From assembly GCA_963576475.1 (NCBI GenBank), contig OY754972.1:7459427-7523426 (forward strand): a stretch of 64,000 nucleotides of DNA. Reading direction: 5' to 3'. Source of the stretch: Molanna angustata (taxonomy: Eukaryota > Arthropoda > Insecta > Trichoptera > Molannidae). The translations under genes and the position numbers were made by a program. The notes below the pieces were generated by a model that was given only the letters and a program-made list of their open reading frames with translations, made no database searches and was not told where the DNA came from. Positions 45,966 to 55,649 of this stretch are shown piece after piece (within the stretch, counting starts at the first letter, position 1; each line of letters starts with the position of its first letter).

Positions 45966-46445
45966 TTATACATAGATTGAGTGGGTTCGTCTAAAACGCT
46001 TACACTTAATTTCGCATATATAATCGACCACGTTTCCGTGTAAAACGACTTTGCAAAATGACTGAGGAGAAAAATTGTACGACAATTTTGTTAAATTAAA
46101 TTATTTTGAAATGTGTCAGCGCCGTTTCTCTGGTGGGTAGTGAGATACATAGACGAGAGGAAAAAATGAGATGGAAAAATGAAATGCAGAACGTTATGAA
46201 ATAATATTTTGTTCGGTAGAGTTTCATTATGGCAACCGTGAGAATATTATTTGTTGCCAACAAATTCAAGATGAGGTTGAGCTATACATTCGATTCCGGG
46301 AAGAAAAAAAATACATATTCAAATGTAAATATGACAAGATGTTTTTCAAGACGAAAATAAGTCACAGAAAATACCAAGTATAAAGCTAAACAAGGAATTA
46401 TTTATAAGATTTTAGAAATAAAACGACCACTAAATTCTCCACTAC

Positions 46446-46640
46446 GTAGTAAGAGAAAGGTTGACAATCCCTAAATGTATTTTTATGAAGTACATTTTTA
46501 TCAAATTTCTAAACAAATATTAGTTTTCAAAATACACCATACACACAAAAACATAATCACGAAACTAAAAGTATGCACTCTCTACATGATACCTACCCGT
46601 TGAGAAATTGATGTAACAAATAGATACACTTAAAAATTGT
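46446..46640 (+). repeat. Dispersed repeat, uninterrupted copy of the 26.55-kb family
   Basis: Matches 26554-27150 without the 314-base insert. The empty junction reads GAAGTACATTTTTATCAAAT, confirming that the insert at 26.6 kb is secondary. Confidence 0.65.
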
Positions 46641-46944
46641 ACTATGGAGAGTTAAAATGTAAGTAATCAATTTTATTGTTTTTTCGAATTGAGTTTTCTG
46701 ATTTTATTTCAAGGATTTCATAAACAATATCGTACGTAATAATGAAAATAATATATGTATTTAAAAAATACTTTTTAATCACCATGCTTATATAAAAATG
46801 CTCTAAGGAGAAAATATTGAATAAAACACTGAATCCAAAAAATAAAATTTCTTCTGTTAAAATATGTAATAGAAAGAATTTAATATACCTACATTAAAAA
46901 TAAATAACGAAATAAATTATTAGGTTTAAATAAAAGCATGGAAC

Positions 46945-47340
46945 GCCATCTTTTTGGTCTTCGTCATGGTTTCAGTCCAAGGATTGGTTTGCTCCACCTC
47001 TCCACATTTATCTGTTTTCCGCCAGCATTTTCATCTCTTGGTAGCTGTTACAGCGCACATCACAGATCACCTAGTCCATGTAAGTGTCTCTAGGGTGACC
47101 TCTATAGCAACAAGGAGACCCGGATGCCTGATGATGATTATCCATTTGGATCGTTGTTGGGCAACCCTCATTGCGAGTTTTCTCGTTTCTCTGACTCTGC
47201 TAAGTACCACGTCGTTTGGAATGTGGATCCTAGTCATGAGCCTGTAGCACCATATTTCTAAGGCAGCCAGACGTCCAGATTCTCTCCGGCTGATAGTCTA
47301 CGTTTCTGCCATACAGCAGCACACCAGACAAGAGTTTCAA
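46945..47340 (-). pseudogene. Non-LTR reverse transcriptase C-terminal remnant
   Basis: The minus strand reads LAALEIWCYRLMTRIHIPND, VVLSRVRETRKLAMRVAQQR, SKWIIIIRHPG. This is the LE.WCYRRMLRI..., V...VR..R.L...V..RR..(Y)(L)GH(V)(M)R stretch common to RTE/Jockey-like LINEs. It then degenerates toward 46950. The plus-strand 97-codon frame at 46954 is its antisense shadow. Confidence 0.7.
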
Positions 47341-47686
47341 TTAAATTCTTTAAATTATAGATTTGTTTCTGCATAATTGACACAAACGGCTTCACGTTTT
47401 TGAATATAAAGTTGTTTTAAATCGAAAATTGTTATATGATACTTGACGGTATCAAATATCGACATCTGGCGGTGGTTAATAGCCAGAAAAGTGTCGACAG
47501 CAAGCGAGCGGCAGGCGTTGATACTTGAGAACCAAATGAATTCTGAGTAATGGTAGACATTTTTTTTTCGAAATACGAAACTCAAAGAGTCAAGTTTAAT
47601 TATGATACCTGCACTGACATAAAGGTCAGTTAAACTTTCAACGAAAACTTTAAATACAGTACCTATTAGAAAAAATAATTATTATG

Positions 47687-47802
47687 ATAAATTAAAATTA
47701 CAAATTACTTTGTTTACACCACTAGTGAGTATTTAGATATAGTTAACTATATCTAAATACTCACTAGTGGCGTAAACAAAGTAATTTGTAATTTTAATTT
47801 AT
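47687..47802. repeat. Loopless palindrome, 58-bp arms
   Basis: 47687-47744 is the reverse complement of 47745-47802 with a single mismatch (CACC versus CGCC); the axis is GTT|AAC. The arm includes TACAAATTACTTTGTTTAC and CCACTAGTGAGTATTTAGAT. There is no spacer at all. Such palindromes are unstable in replication, so this is either young or selected. No terminal signature is recognised. Confidence 0.9.
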
Positions 47803-47819
47803 TAGTTAAAATGTGCCAC

Positions 47820-48735
47820 AAAAGTATAGCTGCGACGTATAAAGAAATTATTATGATGTTTACTTTTATTTGCTTCTCTTATACCACGAAGGTCAACATG
47901 TAACTCATTGTTTAATCTATAAACGATTTTAGCCGTTTTCACAATTTAGCAAAGTATTAATGGTATCAACAAACCAATATGTAAAAAAGGTTTATTTGAA
48001 TAATTCTAAACGATAAACCGTAGGTAATAAATATCCTAAATAAGCATTGTCATATGGTTCAACGCTGATTTAAAAGACACTCCCGGTTGTAAATTTAGCG
48101 TTGAAAATAATTCAATGATAATTATTATAAGAGGTGGGGAGACCGAGTGGCCTCTACCTTTCCCAACGAAAGACCAACAGCAAGAGATAAAAGGTTTTAA
48201 AGGTAAATTTATTGGACTTTGGGATGCCCACTCCACCGATCTGACGATACTTGGTTGCCAGGGCATCAGCAATAATGGAAATTAATAGATGAAGGTCGCC
48301 GAAAAAGGATCGGGTTGCTGCTGTGAAATTATAGCCAAAAGGTATTCGCATATTACTTTTATTGTTGGAATCCTAATAAAAAGATTGGATCAACCGTAAA
48401 AGAGTACCTAACCGTTATTAAAAATGTTTTGAATATCCTCAATAATCTTTAACGACTTGACAGTCCAATAATTACTAACAATTGTTCATATTCTAACCTT
48501 TATTAGATTTTTCAGACTTTGATTGTTTGTTAAAGTAACAAATTGAAATTATCTAGAAAGGTAATTTATTGGCAATTTCAATTCGTCTGACTTTCGAGCC
48601 ACAGCTTTACGCTTTACTTGACAGAAGTTATAAAACGTTTTACAAGGAATATTATTTATTTCCATCTGAGAAATTCCATTTGATCAATCTCAGAGATATA
48701 TTGATATAATAATATTTTATTTGTGTTAATACTTT
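47820..48735. other. Intergenic stretch, unassigned
   Basis: Mostly AT-rich. 48135-48350 is somewhat G+C-richer with a GGTGGGGAGACCGAGTGGCC word and a 65-codon minus frame that I do not recognise. It may be old element debris. Confidence 0.4.
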
Positions 48736-49206
48736 CGCGTGCCTTGTTCCTTACCCCACTCCCCCCAATGTTACTGCCCGATTTCCTTCCAGCCATACAA
48801 ACAGTGCTTGCTCGTTGATGACCATGAGCATGTCTCATTTCTGACATTGCCGATAAAAGTGATCTCCATAGCCGATCTCGATCGGATGGCTTTGAAGTCT
48901 GCTGCGATAGATATATTCGCGCAAGGATGGAGATCGTGATACCACTTCCACGCCGGTGATGCTATAGGACCCATTGGTCCTGTTCATCCCCGGACGCAGC
49001 CGCGACGTCGGACAACACAATATCCAGCGAGTTCAACCACTACCCCCGAGAATCCAACCTCACACGCCGGGGCCTCCGATTGGTCTCGAAATCGGTCGCT
49101 AAGTACACCTCGATTCAAGTCGGAGGGGCTTGTCCCCGACCCCTCGGTCCTCGTGTTGGCGTCCGAAGGTTCCGCGGGCTAACACCGGGGGCATCCGGGG
49201 TCAGAT

Positions 49207-49238
<32 letters not shown>
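48735..49238 (+). mobile_element. Probable LINE 3' end with (TAA)n tail
   Basis: A G+C-rich block (about 55%) with CCCCGGACGCAGCCGCGACG, CCTCACACGCCGGGGCCTCC, CGGAGGGGCTTGTCCCCGAC and CTAACACCGGGGGCATCCGG ends abruptly in TCAGATT and (TAATAA)n at 49209-49238. G+C-rich 3' UTRs with TAA microsatellite tails are typical of CR1/Jockey-like LINEs in moths. No intact reading frame is seen; overlapping frames on both strands are spurious. Confidence 0.5.
49207..49238. repeat. (AAT)n microsatellite
   Basis: Ten or so AAT units. It forms the junction where a plus-strand LINE tail and a minus-strand LINE tail meet. Confidence 0.9.
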
Positions 49239-50160
49239 CCGTTTATTTGTTGTCATTATTGTTACATCAAACAAAAAAAAAAATGTATACAAAATTTTGA
49301 ACTACAATTGACAACAAAAAGGCTATTGCTCAGCTGCGCACTACCAGGTATCCCTGGAGTGCTGCTGGTTTTCAGCAAAGCCTTGGGACAACACAAAACA
49401 TTGAGGACAGACCACATGTCATGACCTATAAAGATTTAATAGTAATTAAAAACAAAATAAAAATAAAATGTATTTCAAAAATAAAATGTATTTCTTCCTT
49501 CTCTTTTTTCACTGCTGGAACCCTTGTTGGTTCAATAACCATATCTTGCAGTGTTTCTTAAAACTCTGCAAAGAGTTCATCGCACGTATGTTCTGCGGCA
49601 ACTCATTCCAGTACTTTGAGGAAGCATACCTAAAACTACCCTCGAATGCGGAGGTTCGATGTCTGGGGAGAACGAGTAAATGGCCTCTCTGTCGCGTTGA
49701 GTGGACGTGCAAATCACGTGACCACTGTAGTCTATCAAACAGATAGGAAGGAGAACGTTTCTTTATCACACTATGTAGTTGACAAAGAAAGTGCAGCTTC
49801 CTTCTGTTAGACATGTTCAGAATCCCGTGCCGATTAAGATAAGGTGATATGTGTGCTCGTCTAGGTATATTGAAGCAAAATCGGGCACATGCATTCTGTA
49901 CGCGTTGCACTTGTTTTTGTGTTTTTTTTAACAGAGACGTACCATATATCGAATCCCCGTAGTCCAATATTGAGAGAACCAAACTATCAGTAAGCAACCT
50001 GCGAACACCCGTTGCAATGTATGGACGGATCTCATACAAAAGACGCAACCTTGAAAAGCACCATTGCGATTTTTTATTAATGTGCTCCTCATATCTTAAT
50101 CTTTCATCCATTATGATGCCAAGATTCAAGATTTGACGTCTCGTTGTCAACGCTGGACGT
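49239..50160 (-). mobile_element. 5'-truncated non-LTR retrotransposon
   Basis: On the minus strand: a reverse-transcriptase C-terminal frame (50150-49509), a short 3' UTR, then CAAATAAACGGTTTATTATT at the end, abutting the AAT microsatellite. The sequence above 50160 differs in composition and no longer encodes reverse transcriptase, so the copy is truncated there. Confidence 0.8.
49509..50150 (-). CDS. Reverse transcriptase C-terminal fragment (213 codons)
   Basis: Uninterrupted frame with LNLGIIMDERLRYEEHINK (about 9-27; the LG...D..L....H motif), LLYEIRPYI, LTDSLVLSILDYGDSIYG (54-71), VQRVQNACARFCFNIPRR (81-98), the LPRHRTSAFEGSFRYAS region, KYWNELPQNIRAMNSLQSF (184-202) and a WLL end. 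It has every landmark of the thumb and C-terminal region of CR1/Jockey-like LINE proteins. Catalytic aspartates and endonuclease are absent. The Met start is incidental to truncation. Confidence 0.85.
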   Translation of the reverse strand: MTTRRQILNLGIIMDERLRYEEHINKKSQWCFSRLRLLYEIRPYIATGVRRLLTDSLVLSILDYGDSIYGTSLLKKTQKQVQRVQNACARFCFNIPRRAHISPYLNRHGILNMSNRRKLHFLCQLHSVIKKRSPSYLFDRLQWSRDLHVHSTRQRGHLLVLPRHRTSAFEGSFRYASSKYWNELPQNIRAMNSLQSFKKHCKIWLLNQQGFQQ

Positions 50161-50400
50161 CTGACCCGACGTCTGCGCCGGCGGTGTGCCCTAGTTAGTG
50201 TGTTCTATCGTTCTATGGTGTGCCCGAACCACACAACAACATTCGCCACTGTCGAGCGAGCGTTCGTCCTGCTCTTCTCTAAGTACAGAATTGAAGGGGG
50301 CACAACAGCGTCGGCCGCCCGCCCCCCTTTAATGCCTAGGCCCTTAGAGCCGCAACCTAGGCCCATATATTCGCGCAATCGACAAATTAGGACACTTTTT
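50160..50400. other. Unassigned G+C-rich segment next to LINE
   Basis: About 55% G+C. Open frames on both strands (plus: TFATVERAFVLLFSKYRIEG; minus: GLGCGSKGLGIKGGRAADAV). I do not recognise either. The segment probably belongs to another old element that the LINE inserted beside. Confidence 0.25.
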
Positions 50401-50529
50401 ATGCCTATGATAGGTATTATGTATATTGCACAAATATGTATTAGAACAAGGACAGATGTGCAGCGGGTGAACCAATACGGCATTAATTTGTTTTTAAAGT
50501 TGTATTTAAAAACATGGATTTGTTAAGTG

Positions 50530-51060
50530 AGAAAATGATCGGAGTACTACAGGAAGTTGAGACTTTCTCTGATTCTGCATCGAAAGAAGATAAATAATCA
50601 TATTTATTAACAAACCGATAGAATGTACAATTCAATTTCACTTTCTGTTGGATTCACATAAAACGATACAAAGATAAAACAGAAAATAGTGCATTGTTAA
50701 CAATGCATCGTAATTTTAATGAAAGTATATAACAGAAAGCAGTTATAACTGGCATTATTCATTCATTCTTTATAGATTTATTGTCTGTTAAAAATGGAAA
50801 AACCTTACGGTGATGAAAGAAATAATGTGAGGCCATTATATATCATAAAAACGGCAGTTTCTGTTATATTGCTTTGTTTGTGTGAACATTGTTCACACTT
50901 TTTGTGTCATGGATGCACAGTTAAATTGAGATATATTGCCTAACGAAAATAAACAAACAGTACACTAATTGAATTAGTCATTTTGTAGTTATAAACGAAA
51001 TCATAAGCATCGCAAGGCTTGAACGCTTGATATCTTGCTAGGGTCTTGCTTGATATCTCT
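50530..51060. other. Intergenic stretch, no supported gene
   Basis: AT-rich; only a GTGAACATTGTTCAC hairpin (50881-50895) is notable. Confidence 0.5.
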
Positions 51061-51070
51061 TATTTTAAAT

Positions 51071-51573
51071 CAGTGGTTCTTAACCTGTGTTCGATCGAAC
51101 CCCAGGGGTTCGGTGAGTCAGTTTCGGGGGTTCGGTGGAGGTCAAGACCCCCGACTTTATGATTTGTGGTGACACGCCCCGCTTGTCCATCATTGGCTGC
51201 AGGTGATCAGGTCTTTGTTACAACATATCTTTGCGAGCAATCCTTTCGAAGATGCTGGATATAAAAACGAAGAAGAGGAATATATTTTGTTGTGAAAATG
51301 ACATGAGAGTGGCACTTGCCAAGGTAAAGCTGCGAATTTCTGAATTGGTTTCTGAAAGGCAACAGCAGAAGTCACACTGATTTGAAGTAAATATTAATAA
51401 ATATGTTTCATGTTTTGATTTAACCATTAAAATTTAATGTTTTGATTTTTGTTTTTTTTTTCATTTTGTACACCTGTATATAAATATATACCATGTTTTG
51501 AATTTGTAAAAATCTAATTTTATTTTTCAAATTAGGTGGGGTTCGGTACCCCCAAAAAGGTTAAGAACCACTG
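51071..51573 (+). mobile_element. Non-autonomous hAT transposon with 8-bp target duplication
   Basis: Terminal inverted repeats CAGTGGTTCTTAACCT (51071-51086) and AGGTTAAGAACCACTG (51558-51573) are perfect over 16 bases and are flanked by TTTTAAAT at 51063-51070 and 51574-51581. The CAGNGGTTCT(C/T)AACCT terminus and eight-base duplication are those of Charlie-like hAT elements. The left subterminal region has repeated GGGGTTCGGTG words, and the right has GGGGTTCGGTACC. Between them is the last part of a transposase gene. Total length is 503 bases, an internal deletion derivative. Confidence 0.93.
51215..51380 (+). pseudogene. hAT transposase C-terminal dimerisation region, frameshifted
   Basis: Reads FVTTYLCEQSF in one frame, then after a one-base deletion continues SKMLDIKTKKRNIFCCENDM and RVALAKVKLRISELVSERQQ to a QKSH end and stop at about 51380. 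The TTYLCEQSFS..L..K...RN.....D.R.AL......I..L pattern is the hAT C-terminal domain of Charlie/ZBED5-like transposases. DNA-binding and catalytic parts are missing. Reverse-strand frames over this stretch are shadows. Confidence 0.75.
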
Positions 51574-51627
51574 TTTTAAATGATCAAGAAAGTACGGTAT
51601 TTTGCAATTATCTTTGTTTTCCCTTAG

Positions 51628-51668
51628 CCTTCTCCTCTTTACTGCTGGATATAGGCATATTTTATTTT
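51628..51668 (-). repeat. RTE 3' end relic
   Basis: The minus strand reads ATGCCTATATCCAGCAGTAAAGAGGAGAAGGCT, matching the end of the RTE-like remnant at 14035-14080. Confidence 0.5.
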
Positions 51669-51754
51669 GTTCCACTTGTTCCTACCCTCACCCTTCATAA
51701 TATGTAATTTATATACATATTATATTTTTAATAATTGCGTATAATTTTTAAATT

Positions 51755-51845
51755 ACGTGTAATTTATACTATGTTTTAATAATTTGTAATTTTGTATGTA
51801 AAAGCCCATTTAGGGCGTTTATATACATAAATAAATAAATATTTT
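51755..51845 (+). repeat. LINE tail with (AATA)n
   Basis: GTATGTAAAAGCCCATTTAG, GGCGTTTATATACATAAATA and a (AATA)n end. The same GCCC..TTA.GGGCGT hairpin and tail occur at 52228-52290, indicating two 3' ends of one LINE family. Confidence 0.55.
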
Positions 51846-52189
51846 TTACAGGTAAAATAAAAAAGGACACATAAAAATAGAAATACAAAATGAAACAATT
51901 CAATGTTATTACACCATTGAAAGTGTATGCACTTGTGTATGGGACAAGAATAACATTTAAATATTACAAATATACAATAAGAAAAAATAAAACTTATTTC
52001 TAAACTAATTCTAACAAATGGAAATTAAATTTCTTATATTATACAATTTTATACGGTTATACAGAAAACTTACACTATAAAGACGCAAACACACTCAATA
52101 TTTTCTATATTAATTTATATTTTCTATATTTTCTATATATAATTTTATTTTTATTATGTACCTATATTATCAATGTATTTACACTTATT

Positions 52190-52292
52190 GTTGTTTTGTT
52201 GTGCCTACATTGTTATTATTTATCTTGTATTTTTTTTTAAATGCCCTATTAAGGGCGTATATATAATAAAATAAATAAATAAATAAATATTT
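52190..52292 (+). repeat. LINE tail with (AATA)n, second copy
   Basis: ATGCCCTATTAAGGGCGTATATATAATAAAATAAATAAATA: a GCCC/GGGC hairpin next to a simple-repeat tail, like 51755-51845. No coding part remains. Confidence 0.55.
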
Positions 52293-52447
52293 AATTTTAT
52301 ATTTAAATAACTTGTTTTTCATTAGCTTTGTATCGCCTGGGAGAGTATTGAAATATTTAGTAGTATTGTGCAATTGTTTAATTATAGAGTGGCACTATTA
52401 TATTCCCCAACTACATTGATACAGCTTCCGAACTATAGAATTCCATA

Positions 52448-52550
52448 ATAATTACAAGCATTTATGCTTAGTTTAGGGAACGTAGGAAGATGTATATGTA
52501 CTTGTTTAACAAGGACATATTCATTTTTTTATTAAAAAAAAAAAAAATTA
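52448..52550 (+). repeat. SINE body fragment with A-rich tail
   Basis: ACAAGCATTTATGCTTAGTT, TAGGGAACGTAGGAAGATGT and AAGGACATATTCATTTTTTT match the body of the SINE at 25460-25620. The tRNA-like head is absent, and an A-run (about 52535-52547) follows. Confidence 0.65.
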
Positions 52551-52552
52551 TA

Positions 52553-52667
52553 AACACAAATATTATATTCCACAACGAATTTATTTGACTTCCGACGACC
52601 GTTTCGGCTTACAAGGCCATAGGTCGTCGGAAGTCAAATAAATTCGTTGTGTTATATAATATGTGTT
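52553..52667. mobile_element. Foldback element with hammerhead-like loop, copy 1
   Basis: Inner arms 52571-52600 and 52622-52651 are perfect complements over 30 bases (CACAACGAATTTATTTGACT, TCCGACGACC), with a looser outer match giving arms of about 47 bases. The 21-base loop on the minus strand reads ATGGCCTTGTAAGCCGAAAC: a GGC/GCC stem followed by GAAAC, then GGTCGTC in the arm. The layout parallels the element 100 bases to the right and the one at 17.7 kb. The loop resembles helix II plus the GAAA of a hammerhead ribozyme. Activity cannot be judged, since the CTGATGA box is not intact. Confidence 0.65.
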
Positions 52668-52759
52668 CATATTTACAATACATATTATTTATTTCTAATT
52701 TATTATTTATGGTAATTCTTGATGGAATTCCATTATTATTTATATAAAATTACTTAAAA

Positions 52760-52912
52760 ATAAGTAAAAAAAAAACACAATTTTTCAACTTTTCCACTAA
52801 TTTAAAAATATTAACCACTGACGCGTTTCGCTCAAAGAGCATCCAATCAGTAGATCTCAATATTTATAAATTAGTGGAAAAAAGTTATAAAATTGTGTTT
52901 TTTTTACTTATT
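52760..52912. mobile_element. Foldback element with hammerhead-like loop, copy 2
   Basis: Arms 52760-52812 (TAAGTAAAAAAAA, CACAATTTTT, ACTTTTCCACTAATTT, AAATATT) and 52859-52912 pair with a few gaps. The 46-base loop on the minus strand has CTGATTGGAT, a GCTC-TTT-GAGC stem-loop (52830-52840), GAAAC (52825-52829) and GCGTC followed by AGTGGT. That order is box 1, helix II, GAAA, cleavage-triplet GTC, as in hammerhead ribozymes of Penelope-like elements, with box 1 deviating from CTGATGA. Shares its core word for word with 17.7 kb. Confidence 0.65.
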
Positions 52913-52989
52913 CTAATGTAATTCTATACTTATTATTTTAATTATCATTATCATATTAATATAAAGATAGTTACTTAAAAGCTGTGTGT

Positions 52990-53285
52990 TAGCTGTGAGG
53001 CACCGGCTTAGAATAGTGCTTCCACTCTTTTCTATTATTGTTTTAGAGTGTCCCGTAAGAGCCGGCTAATCGAAAATACAACAGGCAACAATAACATCTG
53101 ACATAGTTCAGCAATGAGGTTCACCACCCATTCTGAATATAGTGCCTTTTTAGGTGAGACGAGACTGGTGTGTGGGTATACACATATGTGTTGTGCTCCC
53201 TTTTATAAGGCAATGCACACCCGCACACCTTTCGCTGGTTACCCCACATAATGGGATATGCCGTGATGGTATGTATGTATAGTTA
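52990..53285 (+). repeat. Short interspersed repeat, most complete copy 5
   Basis: Runs from GTGAGGCACCGGCTTAGAAT, GTGCTTCCACTCTTTTCT and GAGTGTCCCGTAAGAGCCGG through ATCGAAAATACAACAGGCAA, CACCACCCATTCTGAATATA and GTGAGACGAGACTGGTGTG to CCCACATAATGGGATATGCC and GTGATGGTATGTATGTA. It serves as the reference for the other four copies. No pol III boxes are convincing, so the mobilising machinery is unknown. Confidence 0.75.
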
Positions 53286-53289
53286 CTTT

Positions 53290-54080
53290 CAATGATTGTT
53301 AAGACAATCTTTCAGTAATTGTGTATTAAAATTTAGTGATCTCAAACAATCTTTCATCTAGTAAAACAATTACAAAAAAATAATTGACAATGGTTCTCAA
53401 TTAAGTCACAATTCACGGATTGCGAGAAACTAGACATTTTTGAATCCAACGAATTAATAGAGGATATAAACACGCAAATGTAAATAGAAACGATATTCTT
53501 CAATGTCATCATATAACTTAAGTATGTTCATGTTTCTCAGGTGGAATGTGTTTCTTCAAGGGACAAACCATGACGTTTGGTCATTGAAAAGCCAAGGCGC
53601 TTAGGATTCTATCTATATCCATGATAGTATATCGGCATGTTATGATGCAGCTAACTGTTAAGTTATTACTCAGGAATTTCTCTACAAGGCATGCTAGAAT
53701 TGCATAAGGAATTCGAACATGATGTTTATACCAAACCTACTTAAACGTGGTGCAAATTACTAGTTCATTGTTATCTACTGTTGTCGGTAAGAATGGCGGC
53801 AATATAACAACAACAAAAAACAAAGATATTTAATGATGGACATTTGATAAATTAGTTGACAGTCGGGTCGAATAATGAATTAATGACAAAGAATAAAAAA
53901 AATCCAATTAAAAGTGTTATACGACATCTATAATATACACATATCTGCAAGTTATTTGAAGCATATTGACTAAGGCTTTGGAATTTAGTGAATATAGAGC
54001 CGTAAAACTTTCTACAAGCTTTCAAGAAAAGACTAAGAAGCGATGTCTGTCCAAAAATACCTGTAACCTAACTCTTGACA
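53290..54080. other. Intergenic stretch, no supported gene
   Basis: Nothing recognisable; only chance frames. Confidence 0.5.
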
Positions 54081-54083
54081 CTC

Positions 54084-54243
54084 AAATCGGATCCCAATTT
54101 CGAATTTGTGCTAAGAACTTATATACCTGTTCTCGGCGTAGATTCAAATGATCTACTATTTCGATTAAAACATACCAACCTACCGCCTTGCTGTCCATTA
54201 TAAAGGTAAGTTCATAGCGAAAATTCGAAATAGGGATCGGATA
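54084..54243. repeat. Inverted-repeat element, about 36-bp arms
   Basis: AAATCGGATCCCAATTTCGA, ATTTGTGCTAAGAACTT on the left (54084-54120) pairs with AAGTTCATAGCGAAAATTCG, AAATAGGGATCGGATA on the right (about 54207-54243), with roughly six mismatches. The 86-base centre is unremarkable. The frames overlapping it (61 and 98 codons) are not recognised. Confidence 0.6.
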
Positions 54244-54249
54244 TGAAAG

Positions 54250-55285
54250 TCCGCAGATCCTAATTGTTTCTTCTTTGCTTTCGTAATGCCATGTACGACT
54301 TTTTATTTTTTTGCTGCTGTAGTACATATTCAATGCAATCATACTATGGCAATACGGCCGCCAGTGTAATATGTACAAAAAGCTGAAAACATCTTAGATA
54401 ACAATACAGAAAACATATTCTAGCAGATACAGGTTATAAAAGCATCGAAATTAATAACCAGAATTGAGATACCCAATAGTTATTAATTAGCTGCAATCGC
54501 GGGTCATGTGTAAGTATCAAAGTGTTTATAACGATAAGTTTAATTATAACCGATATAATTGTTATCTTCGGTCCGACTAACATGATTTAATTGCTGTAGG
54601 AATACACTAATGACAGTCTTTACATGTCCTAATGTAATCCAACACAATCCAACCCTTGCTAATATTGTAGTAGTTGAACCGAACTTCTAAAACGAGCCCA
54701 ACTAATCTTCAAATGTGGTAGACGAACGAAACGCAAAATCTACAGAGCAGAATATTCAATGAAATGACTATCTCGATATTATGCAAATTAAACAATCTTG
54801 TGACACGGAGATTTGAAGAAACCATGGAATTATTTGAAGGCGATTTGGTTGCAAAATTATTTGATACAAATCAAAAATGTTTATCTTATAAACAAACGAT
54901 TTAAGAAAAACTTATTCTTCAGATTATAGGTTAACTTTATTAAAAGCACAAGAATTAAAACATTTGTCGCGTCTTAAGTTATGTTAAGTTTGCATTTCTA
55001 TCACTAAAACTCTGAAATAAAGATTGTAAACATTTTAAATCAATATCCAATGAATAGATAATATTGCTTCATCTTGATCAGAATGCGACATGACTAACTA
55101 TAACAGCAAACAGGTAATAAAGCAACCAGGCCTAATGTCAGAGTTCCAAAATTTGATCTGTTATAACGATGGATTTACTGGAGATTTATCTCAATTAAAC
55201 AAAATATTTTAAATAAAGCTGTTAGAAAATGGTTAAGTGCCATGAATGATTCATACTAATTATTATATGGTGTAGAAAAATGGTC
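54250..55285. other. Intergenic stretch, no supported gene
   Basis: No element or gene seen. Confidence 0.5.
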
Positions 55286-55289
55286 ACTT

Positions 55290-55645
55290 TAAACCAGTAT
55301 TATTAAACGTCTGGAGGCGTTCGAAATGTGGCTACGCAGAAGGATGTTGCGGAATATCTTGGACAGATAGAGTCACCAGCATCGAGGTCTTACAGAGCTC
55401 ACTCCGAAAAAAAAAACAATTGCTGTCCATCATAAAGCAACGAAAAATATCTTATATGGGGCATGTAATCCGAGGACCGAGGTACGGTGTGTTACAATTG
55501 ATCCTCAAAGGTAAGATTGAGGGAAGAAGAGGCATATGCTTTAAATAAATGTCGTGGCTGAGGAGCATCCGCGAATGAATCGGTATTGGGACAGCAAAAT
55601 TGAGGGAACCTGATATGGCACCGGAAGTAGAAGAAGGAACAATAT
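55290..55645 (+). pseudogene. Non-LTR reverse transcriptase C-terminal remnant
   Basis: In shifting frames the plus strand reads IIKRLEAFEMWLRRRMLRNI, SWTDRVTSIEVLQSSLRKKK, QLLSIIKQRKISYMGHVIRG, YGVLQLILKGKIEGRRGICF, then MSWLRSIRE and the DMAPEVEEGT end. These match in order the closing segment of LINE reverse transcriptases (FEMW..RRML.I.WTD, YMGHV.RG.RY.LLQLI..GKI.GRRG). There are at least three frameshifts or stops. Confidence 0.75.
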
Positions 55646-55649
55646 ATAT

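Noticed and set aside
46954..47247. 97-codon plus-strand gene
   Set aside because: The opposite strand reads clear LINE reverse transcriptase motifs; this frame is its antisense.
50200..50526. hAT-like coding fragment (TFATVERAF)
   Set aside because: Only a weak resemblance over a few residues and no element termini nearby.
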